Origin: Pseudomonas bharatica CSV86
GTDB lineage: Bacteria; Pseudomonadota; Gammaproteobacteria; Pseudomonadales; Pseudomonadaceae
NCBI RefSeq assembly: GCF_000319305.2
Contig: NZ_AMWJ02000001.1
Location: 372,001-436,000 of the forward strand
DNA length: 64,000 bases
Reading direction: 5' to 3'
Shown: piece after piece, positions 46,543 through 55,240 of the stretch
Layout of the letters: each line of letters opens with the position of its first letter
Numbering within the stretch: the first letter of the stretch is position 1
Position numbers and translations under genes: made by a program
The notes under the pieces: generated by a model
Told to the model about the DNA's origin: nothing
What the model saw: only the letters and a program-made list of their open reading frames with translations
Database searches by the model: none

Positions 46543-48951
46543 TCAGTTAGGCAGTTTGTAAGCGATGATGTAGTCGCCCATCCTGGTCCCCAGCGAGCCA
46601 TGCCCGCCGGCAGTCACCAGCACATACTGCTTGCCATCCTTGCCGGTGTAGGTCATCGGTGTCGCCTGCCCACCCGCCGGCAGGCGCGATTTCCACAGTT
46701 CCTTGCCGGTATTGACGTCATAGGCGCGCAGGTACTGGTCCAGGGTGCCGCTGAGGAAGCCCAGGCCACTGGCGGTGACGATCGAACCACCCATGCTTGG
46801 CACACCGATCGGCAGGCCGATCGGAATCGGCGAGCTGTCGCGGCTGGTGCCGTTCTTGTGCTTCCACACCACCTTGTTGCTGAGCAGGTCGATCCCCGCC
46901 ACATAGCCCCAGGCCGGTGCCTGGCACGGCACGCCCAGTGGCGACATGAACGGGTGCATGGTTACCGCATAAGGTGCACCGGTGTTGGGCTGCACGCCGC
47001 TGGTCTCGCTTTCGCGCTTGCTGCCCTCGGCCACCTCGGCACGCGGCACCATTTTCGAGACGAAGGCCATGTAGTTCGGGCTGGTGAACAGCAGTTGACG
47101 CACCGGGTCCACCGATACGCTGCCCCAGTTGAACACCCCGACGTTACCCGGATACACCAGCGAACCCTGCACCGACGGCGGGGTGTACTGGCCTTCGTAG
47201 CGCAGCTCGCGGAACTGGATGCGGCAGAGCATCTGGTCGAACGGGCTGGCGCCCCACATGGCCTGTTCGGTCAGGTCCGGGCCGAGCAGGTTGAGGTCGG
47301 AGCGGGCCTGGGTCGGCGAAGTGTGGTCGCCCGGTACCGCGCCCTGCGGCACGGGGATCTCACGGATCGGCACGATAGCCGTGCCGTCGCGACGGTCGAG
47401 GACATACAGGCTGCCCTGCTTGGTCGGGGCGATCAGCGCCGGCTTGACGCCATCGGCAGTCTTCAGGTCGAGCAGGGTCGGCTGGCTGCCGACGTCCATG
47501 TCCCACAGGTCATGGTGAGTGAACTGGTAGTTCCAGCGCACCTTGCCGGTCGCCAGGTCGAGGGCAACGATGCCGGCACTGAATTTCTCGGCGCCCGGCG
47601 TGCGGTCCGCGCCCCATTGGTCCGGGGTCTGGTTGCCAAGGGGCAGGTAGACCATGCCGAGGTTTTCATCGACGCTGGCCAGCGACCACATGTTCGCCGA
47701 GTTGCGGCTGTAGGTCTTGCCCGGGGCCAGCGGCTTGGTGTCGTCCGGGTTGTTGCTGTCCCAGTTCCACACCAGACGGCCGTCGTGCACGTCATAGGCG
47801 CGGATCACGCCGGACGGTTCGTTGGTCGATTCGTTATCGGTGACGTGGCCGCCGATGATCACCAGGCTGCGGGTGATGGCTGCCGGCGAGGTGGAATAGT
47901 AGCCACCGGCGGTGAACGGGCCGATGCCCTGGGTCAGGTCGATGGTGCCGTTGTTGGCGAAGCCTTCGCAGACCTTGCCGTTGTCGGCGTTGAGCACGAT
48001 CAGCCGGGCGTCGGCGGTCGGCAGGTAGAGACGCCGCGGGCAGGCGCGGGCCACGGCCTGGCCGGCTTCGCTGATCTTCGGTGCCGGGCTGCCGTCGGCG
48101 TTGACGTAGTTGTTCTCGTCGTAATAGGACACGCCTCGGCAGGTCATGTGGGCAAAGCCCTTGAAGCTGCCGGACGGGCTCTTGATCTGTGGGTCGAAGC
48201 GCCAGATTTCCGCGCCGGTATCCGGGTCCAGGGCCAGCACCTTGCTGTGCGCCGTGCAGGCGTAGAGCATGCCGTTGACCTTGAGCGGAGTGTTCTGGTT
48301 GGTCAGCTCGACCGGGTCGTCCGCACTGGGCAGATCGCCGGTGCGGATGCGCCAGGCTTCTTCCAGCTGATAGATGTTGCTCGGGGTGATCTGCCGCAGC
48401 GGCGAGTAGCGATCGCCATATTCGGTGCGGCCATAGGCCTGCCAATCGCCGTCGGGCATGTCCGGTGCGGTACTGAACAAGGTGGTGGTGTCACGCCCCA
48501 GCTCGCCCTTGATCTCGCCCGGATGGGTGAATTGGCTGGCAATCGCGGTGGCGCCGGAAGCGACCACGGCTACGCCAAGCACCGCCAGGTTGACCCGCGC
48601 CGGCTGGCCGGCCAGGCCCCGCAGTGGCCGCCGCGCCCAGGGCAGCAGCAAGACCACGCCAAGGGCAAACCACAGGGACAGGCGCGGCACCAGTTGCCAC
48701 CAGTCCAGGCCCACTTCCCACAGGGCCCAGGCGGTGCTGCCCAGCAGCACCAGCCCGTAGAGGCCAAGGGCGTGCTTGCGCAAGGCCAGCAGCATGATCC
48801 CGGACACGGCGAAGCCGATGCCGGCGATCAGGTAATACAGCGAGCCGCCCAGTTGCATCAGCTTGATGCCGCCGGCCACCAGGGCCATGCCCATCAGCAA
48901 TAGCAGCACACCGAGCAGTCTCGGTAGCCAGCGGGTTCCGTCTGCGCTCAT
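46543..48951 (-). CDS. gcd: Membrane-bound PQQ glucose dehydrogenase
   Basis: An 802-residue quinoprotein that oxidises glucose to gluconolactone in the periplasm and passes electrons to ubiquinone. Five N-terminal membrane helices (residues about 10-140) precede an eight-bladed PQQ propeller beginning with GDWQAYGRTEYGDRYSPL and containing WDMDVGSQPTL. ATG at 48949-48951 (MSADGTRWLPRLLG). It is followed upstream by oprB, the sugar porin, forming a glucose uptake and oxidation pair. Confidence 0.95.
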   Translation of the reverse strand: MSADGTRWLPRLLGVLLLLMGMALVAGGIKLMQLGGSLYYLIAGIGFAVSGIMLLALRKHALGLYGLVLLGSTAWALWEVGLDWWQLVPRLSLWFALGVVLLLPWARRPLRGLAGQPARVNLAVLGVAVVASGATAIASQFTHPGEIKGELGRDTTTLFSTAPDMPDGDWQAYGRTEYGDRYSPLRQITPSNIYQLEEAWRIRTGDLPSADDPVELTNQNTPLKVNGMLYACTAHSKVLALDPDTGAEIWRFDPQIKSPSGSFKGFAHMTCRGVSYYDENNYVNADGSPAPKISEAGQAVARACPRRLYLPTADARLIVLNADNGKVCEGFANNGTIDLTQGIGPFTAGGYYSTSPAAITRSLVIIGGHVTDNESTNEPSGVIRAYDVHDGRLVWNWDSNNPDDTKPLAPGKTYSRNSANMWSLASVDENLGMVYLPLGNQTPDQWGADRTPGAEKFSAGIVALDLATGKVRWNYQFTHHDLWDMDVGSQPTLLDLKTADGVKPALIAPTKQGSLYVLDRRDGTAIVPIREIPVPQGAVPGDHTSPTQARSDLNLLGPDLTEQAMWGASPFDQMLCRIQFRELRYEGQYTPPSVQGSLVYPGNVGVFNWGSVSVDPVRQLLFTSPNYMAFVSKMVPRAEVAEGSKRESETSGVQPNTGAPYAVTMHPFMSPLGVPCQAPAWGYVAGIDLLSNKVVWKHKNGTSRDSSPIPIGLPIGVPSMGGSIVTASGLGFLSGTLDQYLRAYDVNTGKELWKSRLPAGGQATPMTYTGKDGKQYVLVTAGGHGSLGTRMGDYIIAYKLPN

Positions 48952-48996
48952 TGGAAGGTTCTCCATCAATGTTGAATCGTCAGGCCCGCGGGCCGG

Positions 48997-50334
48997 TTAA
49001 AAGTGGCTCTGGATCTTCAAACCGCCGACCAGCGCATCGTCCACTGCCTGTACCCCGCCCGGATGGCGGATGTATTGCAGGTTCGGGCGCAGGGTCAGCC
49101 AGTTGGCCAGGTGGATGCCGTAGTACAGCTCGGCGCTGTATTCGGTGTCCTGGACCGGCAGGAAGGCCGGTTCGTCGAAATCATCGACGCCGGCGACGCG
49201 GTTGTGCGCCGCGGCGTTCTTGCGGTAGGCCGGGTTGACGTGCACGCGGGCCAGGGCGAAGCCGATATCGTCCTGGGCCCTGGCGTCGAACGGCCCCTTG
49301 TACACCACACCTGCCTGAACGTAGTTGTCGATGGCATTGGTCTTCTTGTCGTGCAGCGTGGCATTGGCGAAAACGCTCAGGCCACGGGAATGGTCGCTGG
49401 CCAACGACGTCACCTGCTGCTGTGCTCCAAGCCAGAACCCGTGCTTGCTCGAACGGCTGCGGTAGTTCTGGCCGCTCAATGCAGCGGACTGGTCGTTGTC
49501 GTCGCGGTAAACATCCTTGGCATTGGCATTACTGTAGTAGTAGCCCGCCCGATATTCCCCTTTAAGGCCTCTGATTGCCGGGCTCCAGACCAGTTCAACC
49601 GGGAACATCGCGCCCCGGGTGCCGCTGCCGCTGAGCTTGAAGCCGTTGTTGCGTTCGAGGTTCGACGGGTTTTGCTCGAAGGCGCCCACCTGGGCGTACA
49701 GCTCCGGGCTGAAGTTGTAGCGCACCCGCGCGGCCCATTGGCTGACGGGCCAGTTGTACCAGCTGTCGCCGACCCAGTTGCCGACCTGGGAGCCGCAGAA
49801 CGCCAGGTTCTGGAAGTCGCAGGGGAAACTGTTGAAGTCCTCGCCTTCGCCGAAGCGCCCGGCCTTTACGTCCAGGGCACCGTCGAAGTACCTCTGTCTG
49901 ATCCACAGCTGCGTCAGCCGCCAGGTCTGGCCACGGCCCCAGACTTCCTGGGCCGAAGTGAAACCACCAACGCGGGGATCGTTGATGCGGTCGTTGCTGA
50001 TGTTGTTGCCGTGGCGTTCGGTGATGGTCAACTGGAACTCGGTGGCGTTCCAGCCGAGGATCCTGTCCAGGTCCAGATGGCTGCCGAAGGCGAACTGATC
50101 GCTGTAGCGCGCGCTGCGGTCGTGGTCGTAGCCGCCGTGCAGGTTGCTGCCCATTTCCCCGGTGTAGTCCAGGCTGAAGTCATAGCCGCGCTCGGCCAGC
50201 GCGCTGCGGGTGCCGTTCCAGTCGCCGAGCATCCATGGGGAGTCGGCGCTGAACATCGGCGTGGCCTGGACAGAGGCGGCGAGGGCGCACAACAGCGGTG
50301 CGGCGAGGAGTCGGAAAGCAGGGGGGCAGGGCAT
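48997..50334 (-). CDS. oprB: OprB-family carbohydrate-selective porin
   Basis: A 445-residue outer-membrane porin with a signal peptide (MPCPPAFRLLAAPLLCALAASVQA). The family start WMLGDWNGTRSALAERGYDFSLDYTGE and the carboxy-terminal Phe (GLKIQSHF) are typical of OprB. It should admit glucose and similar sugars to the periplasm for Gcd. It lies 45 bases upstream of gcd and is likely co-transcribed. Confidence 0.92.
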   Translation of the reverse strand: MPCPPAFRLLAAPLLCALAASVQATPMFSADSPWMLGDWNGTRSALAERGYDFSLDYTGEMGSNLHGGYDHDRSARYSDQFAFGSHLDLDRILGWNATEFQLTITERHGNNISNDRINDPRVGGFTSAQEVWGRGQTWRLTQLWIRQRYFDGALDVKAGRFGEGEDFNSFPCDFQNLAFCGSQVGNWVGDSWYNWPVSQWAARVRYNFSPELYAQVGAFEQNPSNLERNNGFKLSGSGTRGAMFPVELVWSPAIRGLKGEYRAGYYYSNANAKDVYRDDNDQSAALSGQNYRSRSSKHGFWLGAQQQVTSLASDHSRGLSVFANATLHDKKTNAIDNYVQAGVVYKGPFDARAQDDIGFALARVHVNPAYRKNAAAHNRVAGVDDFDEPAFLPVQDTEYSAELYYGIHLANWLTLRPNLQYIRHPGGVQAVDDALVGGLKIQSHF

Positions 50335-50534
50335 GAGATAGCGCTATCTTTTGATTGTTGAAAAAAACGGCAGATATCCCGGCGCTGGGAGTTCGCCAGG
50401 ATTCTTCGGTAAATTCGGGGTGATTAAGCGTTTCAGCTTGGGGCGGGGAGGATATAGAGGATTGTTGGGGTTGGAAAGGCTGGAGGTTGTCAGGGTGTTT
50501 TGTGGGATTGGTAATAATCCTGTGTCGATTTTTC

Positions 50535-50613
50535 GGGCCTCATCGCTGGCAAGCCAGCTCCCACAGGGTTCAGCAGCGCTGCGGACACTGTGGGAGCTGG
50601 CTTGCCAGCGATT
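50535..50613. repeat. REP palindrome (copy 7, oprB upstream region/TonB receptor)
   Basis: Main family; central spacer of about 20 bases (GGTTCAGCAGCGCTGCGGAC); the far right end is diverged (AGCGATTGGGGA). The remaining sequence between 50335 and 50534 shows no gene. Confidence 0.85.
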
Positions 50614-50627
50614 GGGGACTCCTCTGA

Positions 50628-52667
50628 TCAGAAGGTCGTCCGCAGCCCCACCTCCACACTCCGCCCCGCAGCCGGCGCCACGTCCCGCAGGATCGAGCTG
50701 GCATAGCGCACGGTCTGGTCAGTCAGGTTTTCACCGCGGACGAACGCCAGCCATTCGCTTTCACCCACATTGAAGCGATACCCGACGCTGGCGCCCAAGG
50801 TGGTGTAGCCATCGGTACTGGTCTCGTTGGCCGGCTTGCGATGCTGTGATGCGGCGTGCTGCACATCGATCCGTGCCTGCCAGCGATCCAGATTCCACAC
50901 CAGCCCGCTGTTCAGGCGCAGCGGCGCGATGCGCGGAAGGTCTTCGCCAGTGTCGAGGTTCCTGGCCCGGGTGTAGTCGCCGGACAGTTCCAGGGCGAAG
51001 CTGCCGTAACGGTTTTCCAGCAATTGCCAGCGGTCCTGCGCCTCGATGCCGTAGAAGCGCGCCCGTACGCCGCTGTACAGGTACTCGGGGATATCACCGT
51101 CGTCGTGGTCATGGTCATGATCGTCATCGCCATGGTCGTGGCCTTCGCGCAATTCGCCACTGGCCAGCAGGCCGATGTAGTTGCGGAAGTGGCTATAGAA
51201 CACGCCGACGCTGCCTTTGTGGGTACCGTTGTCGAAACGCAGGGCAAGATCGCCGGAGATGGCTTTTTCCTTGGACAGGTTGGGGTCGCCCACTTCGTAG
51301 GCGCCGGTGGCGACGTGGGCGCCGTTGGCATACAGCTCGTAGAAGGTCGGAGCGCGTTCGGTATAGCCGAGGCTGGCGGCCAGGGACCAGATCGGTGTCA
51401 GTCGATAGACCGCGCCCGAGGACAGGCTGGCAGCCGTGAAGCTGCTGGCGCTGTCGGCTGCAGCGAAGCGCTCGTTGCCCTTGGCGTCCGGATCGACCCG
51501 GGTGTGCTCCAGGCGTCCGCCCAGGCTCAAGGCCAGGCGCTCGGTGGCCTGCCACTGCTCCAGGACGAACAGGGCGACGCTGTCGGTATCGGTCTGCGGG
51601 ACGAAGGCTTCTTCGCCCAGGGCGGAGAATTCGTTGCGGTTGACCTGCGCGCCGATCACCCCTTCCAGCGGCCCCAGCGGCTGGTGACGGGCTTCGACCC
51701 GGGCCTCGTAGCCCTTGTTCTTGAAGGTGGTGTGGACTTCGCCTTCTTCGAGTTCGCTGTGCTTGTAGTCGGTGTAGCCGAGATCGACCTTCAGCGAACT
51801 GAACGGGCCTTCCAGGTCACGGATTTCCGAAGCGAAGCCGTAGTGGTCCTGCTCCATCGCCAGGCGCACGCTGGGCTCGGCCACCGAGCCGTAGTTGCCG
51901 TCGTAGCGGCTGTAGGACACGCCGGTGTAGCCATGCTCCCAGGTATAGGAACCGCCGACCGCGCCACCGTCCTGGCGACCGTCGCTGTTTTCCAGGCGAT
52001 GGCGGCTGCCGGGCTCGTCGGCGTCACGCACCTTCGAACTGCGGGCGTAGCCGGGAATGCGCAGGTCGTTGAACTGCCGGCTGTTGGCGTCCAGGTGCAG
52101 GGCGAACTGCCCGTTGCCGGCCTCCAGTCTTCCTGCCGCGCTGCGTGTGGTATCGGCGCCGCCGTAGCGCAGTTCGCCGGCACCCTGGATACCTTCGATG
52201 GCCTCGGTCGGGATGCGATTGTCGAAGGTGTTGACTACGCCGCCGATGGCGTTGCCGCCATAGAGCAGCGCGGCCGGACCACGAACGATTTCCACCCGGT
52301 CGATGTTCACCGGATCCAGCGGCACGGCATGGTCGTAAGACAGTGACGATGCATCGAGGGCACCGACGCCATTGCGCAGGATACGAATCCGGTCGCCATC
52401 CAGGCCGCGAATGATCGGGCGGCTGGCGCCCGGTCCGAACCAGGTGGAGGACACGCCCGGCTCGCCATTGAGGGTTTCGCCGAGGCTGCCTTTTTGTTGC
52501 AGCAGCAGCCGGTCGCCTTCGAGCACGCTGCTCGGCGTCGCCAGTTGGGCGTTGCCCAGCGGATTGGCAGTGATCACCTGGGGCTCCAGTTCCAGGGCCT
52601 GGCTGGGCGACGACGCTAGCCAGAGCGCGACAGCGAGAGGAGAGAGCGGGTGGGGCAGGTAACGCAT
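50628..52667 (-). CDS. TonB-dependent receptor, probable zinc uptake (ZnuD-like)
   Basis: A 679-residue outer-membrane receptor: signal peptide (to SPSQA), plug domain ([50 protein letters not shown]) and a beta-barrel ending in Phe. A loop near residue 515 is extremely rich in His and Asp ([16 protein letters not shown]), a mark of zinc or other metal import of the ZnuD type. A Zur-like box lies 27 bases upstream of the start. It is divergent from the VF530 gene. Confidence 0.88.
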   Translation of the reverse strand: MRYLPHPLSPLAVALWLASSPSQALELEPQVITANPLGNAQLATPSSVLEGDRLLLQQKGSLGETLNGEPGVSSTWFGPGASRPIIRGLDGDRIRILRNGVGALDASSLSYDHAVPLDPVNIDRVEIVRGPAALLYGGNAIGGVVNTFDNRIPTEAIEGIQGAGELRYGGADTTRSAAGRLEAGNGQFALHLDANSRQFNDLRIPGYARSSKVRDADEPGSRHRLENSDGRQDGGAVGGSYTWEHGYTGVSYSRYDGNYGSVAEPSVRLAMEQDHYGFASEIRDLEGPFSSLKVDLGYTDYKHSELEEGEVHTTFKNKGYEARVEARHQPLGPLEGVIGAQVNRNEFSALGEEAFVPQTDTDSVALFVLEQWQATERLALSLGGRLEHTRVDPDAKGNERFAAADSASSFTAASLSSGAVYRLTPIWSLAASLGYTERAPTFYELYANGAHVATGAYEVGDPNLSKEKAISGDLALRFDNGTHKGSVGVFYSHFRNYIGLLASGELREGHDHGDDDHDHDHDDGDIPEYLYSGVRARFYGIEAQDRWQLLENRYGSFALELSGDYTRARNLDTGEDLPRIAPLRLNSGLVWNLDRWQARIDVQHAASQHRKPANETSTDGYTTLGASVGYRFNVGESEWLAFVRGENLTDQTVRYASSILRDVAPAAGRSVEVGLRTTF

Positions 52668-52693
52668 GGAGGGTCCTTGGCAGGTTATGAGTG

Positions 52694-52706
52694 GTTACAC
52701 TATAAC
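52694..52706. promoter_or_regulatory. Putative Zur box
   Basis: GTTACACTATAAC is an inverted repeat GTTA-N5-TAAC within an AT-rich stretch and close to the Pseudomonas Zur consensus (GTTATANNATAAC form). It sits between the TonB receptor (27 bases from its ATG) and the divergent VF530 gene, so zinc excess would repress the receptor. Confidence 0.65.
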
Positions 52707-52829
52707 ATTGCAATAATGTCCATTTGTAATCCACCTGGAAGACCACCCCGCGGACTAGACTGTCTGGAGCATTGCCCCGCTGCACAAAGGGGCCTAAGGT
52801 GCGCACCTTCGTTTGGCTGGAGCACTGGC

Positions 52830-53063
52830 ATGACCGCCACTGACAAGAACCCGCTGCATGGCGTGACCCTGGAACAGATCCTCAATGCCCTGGTGGCCCG
52901 CTACGAATGGTCCGGGCTGGCGCAGCGCATCGATATTCGCTGCTTCAAGAGCGATCCGAGCATCAAGTCGAGCCTGACCTTCCTGCGCAAGACGCCGTGG
53001 GCACGGGAAAAGGTGGAAAGCCTCTATCTGAAGATGCTGCGTGACATCAAGCGCGAGCAGTAG
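52830..53063 (+). CDS. VF530-family small DNA-binding protein
   Basis: A 77-residue protein of the VF530 (DUF2132) family: [48 protein letters not shown] and a short tail. The fold has been likened to double-stranded DNA binders; its job is unknown. ATG at 52830 follows GGAG; the longer upstream frame crosses the Zur box. The next gene begins 5 bases later. Confidence 0.85.
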   Translation: MTATDKNPLHGVTLEQILNALVARYEWSGLAQRIDIRCFKSDPSIKSSLTFLRKTPWAREKVESLYLKMLRDIKREQ

Positions 53064-53067
53064 GCGC

Positions 53068-53705
53068 ATGAGTGCAAAGGGCTGGACCGGTGCCGCGGCG
53101 GTGCTTGGCTGGTTCGGGCTGACGGTGCAGTTGTACCTGATCCTGATCGCCCGCTGGCAGGGCGACGCCAGCCTGCTGGGCGGGCTGGTGAATTTCTTCG
53201 GTTTCTTCACCGTGCTCAGCAACATCCTGGTTGCCACCGTACTGACCGCGGATGCCTTCGGGCGTGACGCTTCGGCACGGCGTTTCTGGCTGGCGTCTTC
53301 GGTGGTGTCCGGTGTGTTGGCGAGCATTCTGTTCGTGGCGATCGCCTACAGCCTGCTGCTGCGCCATCTTTGGCAGCCCCGGGCTGGCAATGGGTTGCCG
53401 ACGGGCTGTTGCACGATGTGATGCCGCTGCTGTTCGCGCTGTATTGGTGGCGGCGGACGCACAAGGGCGCCTTGCGCATTGGCCATGTGCTGGCCTGGTC
53501 GGCGTATCCGCTGGTGTATTTCGGCTATGTCCTGCTGCGCGGGCAGATGATCGGGTTCTACCCGTATCCGTTCATCGATGTCGCCGCGCTCGGCTACGAG
53601 CAGGTGCTGCTCAATGCGCTGGTGATGCTCGCGGCGTTCATGCTCCTGGGCCTGTGCGTCGTCGGCCTGGACCGCTGGCAGGGAAAGTGCCGGGGCCAGG
53701 CCTGA
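53068..53705 (+). CDS. Pr6Pr-family membrane protein, frameshifted
   Basis: About 212 residues with six membrane segments, of the Pr6Pr family (GWFGLTVQLYLIL at the start, NFFGFFTVLSNILVA, later WSAYPLVYFGYVLLRGQ and GFYPYPFIDV). A one-base loss in CCCCGGG at 53377-53383 ends the written frame at 53421; the second half follows in another frame. Adding one G gives QPRGWQWVADGLLHDV and a complete protein. Function unknown. Likely a sequence error, as in five other genes here. Confidence 0.8.
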
Positions 53706-53711
53706 GCGCTA

Positions 53712-54479
53712 TTACTCCTCGTCGTGCGGATCGAGGCGCCAGTAGGCGGCGGCCTTGAGGCGATCGTCGGCTATGCCTTTCTCTTCAAGCAGCAGCGCCT
53801 TGGCCTTGCGGGTCAGGGCCTTTTCCAGGGCAACCCAGGCGTACAGGTCGCCGCCCGGCAATTGCAGGCCGGCCAGCACGTCCAGCACCGACTGCTTGTG
53901 CCGTTCGACCCAGATCACCTCGACATCGGCCTTGCTCGGCAGCGCCTGGCGTTCATGCTCGTCCTCGATTTCCACTACCACCAGCACCTTGCGTCCGGCG
54001 CCGAGTTCTTCGAGGCGCCGGCCAATGGCCGGAATCGCGGTCTCATCGCCCACCAGCAGGTAGCTGTCGAAGATATCCGGCACCACCAGCGAGCCCCGTG
54101 GGCCGGCGATATTCAGCCTGTGGCCGGGTTTGGCCTGGGCCGCCCAGGTCGATGCAGGGCCATCGCCGTGGAGAACGAAGTCCAGGTCCAGTTCGTTGTT
54201 GACCAGGTCGATACGGCGCGGGGTGTACTCGCGCATGGTCGGCTTGATGCCGTCCTTCGGCAGGTCGAGGGCATCCATGGCCGCCTGCTCTTCGGCGTTG
54301 TTGGCGAACAGCAGCTTGACGTGGTCGTCGCTGCCCAGGCTGACAAAGCCCTGCAATTGCTCGCCGCCAAGGGTGACGCGGCGCATGCGCGGGGTCAGGT
54401 CGACCACCTTGAGTACCGTCAGTTGACGGTGCTTGATCGGGTGCATGACGCGGTGGATGGTGTTTTCGCTCGAAGTCAT
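53712..54479 (-). CDS. Siderophore-interacting ferric reductase (NfeF/YqjH-like)
   Basis: A 255-residue flavin protein of the SIP family that reduces ferric chelates in the cytoplasm with NAD(P)H. The FAD motif REYTPRR is present near residue 84, and AGPRGSLVVPD and LLVGDETAIPAI mark the FAD/NADPH cleft. Its gene overlaps the PadR regulator by 4 bases, the same pairing as nfeR-nfeF (yqjI-yqjH) in E. coli, so control by iron or nickel is likely. Confidence 0.88.
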   Translation of the reverse strand: MTSSENTIHRVMHPIKHRQLTVLKVVDLTPRMRRVTLGGEQLQGFVSLGSDDHVKLLFANNAEEQAAMDALDLPKDGIKPTMREYTPRRIDLVNNELDLDFVLHGDGPASTWAAQAKPGHRLNIAGPRGSLVVPDIFDSYLLVGDETAIPAIGRRLEELGAGRKVLVVVEIEDEHERQALPSKADVEVIWVERHKQSVLDVLAGLQLPGGDLYAWVALEKALTRKAKALLLEEKGIADDRLKAAAYWRLDPHDEE

Positions 54480-55033
54480 TCGGATGGCTCCTGGGAAGGG
54501 GAGGTGAGAGGTCCGGCAACGATGGCTTTCGCGGTTTCATTGAGCAGGTGGCGTACCCGCTCTATTTCTTGTGGGTTCCAGCGCCCGCTGTGCATCTGCA
54601 GGGCATGGCGCAGGTTGTGTACGGCTTCGTGGATCTCCGGCGGCCGGTCATGGCCGCGCAACGAGCGCTTGCTCACTTCGATGCGGGTGCGCACGCCATC
54701 CAGGGCCACAGCCTGTTCCTTCAGTGATTCGCGCCCGGCCTCGGTGGCCTGGTAGCGCTTCTTGCTGCCATGGACTTCGCCAATGATCAGCTCGCTCTCT
54801 TCAAGGAAGGTCAGGGTCGGGTAGATGACGCCGGGGCTCGGGCTGTAGTTGCCGTCGAACAGGGCTTCGATCTGGCGGATCAGGTCGTAGCCGTGGCAGG
54901 GCTGCTCGGCCAGCATGGCCAAAAGCAGCAGTTTCAGATCGCCCGGGGCGAAGACCCGCGGGCCCCGGTCGCCGCGCTCGCGACGACGCTCGAAGCCTTC
55001 GGGCTCGCGGTGGGAAGAGTGGTGATCGCGCAT
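54476..55033 (-). CDS. PadR-family regulator (NfeR/YqjI-like)
   Basis: A 185-residue PadR regulator with a charged, His-containing N-terminus (MRDHHSSHREPE) and the winged helix LKLLLLAMLAEQPCHGYDLIRQIEALF, SPSPGVIYPTLTFLEE. E. coli NfeR has a His-rich start that binds nickel or iron; the resemblance in layout suggests the same sensing. It is first in an operon with the ferric reductase gene and has a repeat-rich upstream site that it probably binds. Confidence 0.85.
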   Translation of the reverse strand: MRDHHSSHREPEGFERRRERGDRGPRVFAPGDLKLLLLAMLAEQPCHGYDLIRQIEALFDGNYSPSPGVIYPTLTFLEESELIIGEVHGSKKRYQATEAGRESLKEQAVALDGVRTRIEVSKRSLRGHDRPPEIHEAVHNLRHALQMHSGRWNPQEIERVRHLLNETAKAIVAGPLTSPSQEPSE

Positions 55034-55050
55034 GGGAGGGGCTCCTGGTT

Positions 55051-55099
55051 GCTTGCGATATGTCTCAAGATATTACTCAAGATATATCTTATTGCAAGC
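55051..55099. promoter_or_regulatory. Putative operator of the PadR/NfeR-like regulator
   Basis: An AT-rich block with two direct copies of CTCAAGATAT (55064-55073 and 55076-55085), framed by the inverted pair GCTTGC (55051-55056)/GCAAGC (55094-55099) and GATAT/ATATC halves. It is 18 to 66 bases upstream of the regulator start, fitting autoregulation. Confidence 0.5.
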
Positions 55100-55127
55100 C
55101 CAGGTGCTGAAAGGTGTGTTGAAGCAA

Positions 55128-55223
55128 AGGGCCTCATCGCTGCAAGCCAGCTCCCACAGGGTCAGCACAAACCTTCAGTCTTGTGCAGTACCTGTGGGAG
55201 CTGGCTTGCCAGCGATAGGGCCC
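55128..55223. repeat. REP palindrome (copy 8, PadR upstream/PBP)
   Basis: Main family with one missing base in the left arm (TCGCTGCAAGCC) and a longer, 30-base central region; right arm ends GCGATAGGGCC. Confidence 0.85.
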
Positions 55224-55240
55224 TTAAGAGCAACAAAGAT

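Noticed and set aside
46600..48903. 767-codon plus-strand open frame
   Set aside because: Exact antisense of gcd, whose domains and membrane helices are clear.
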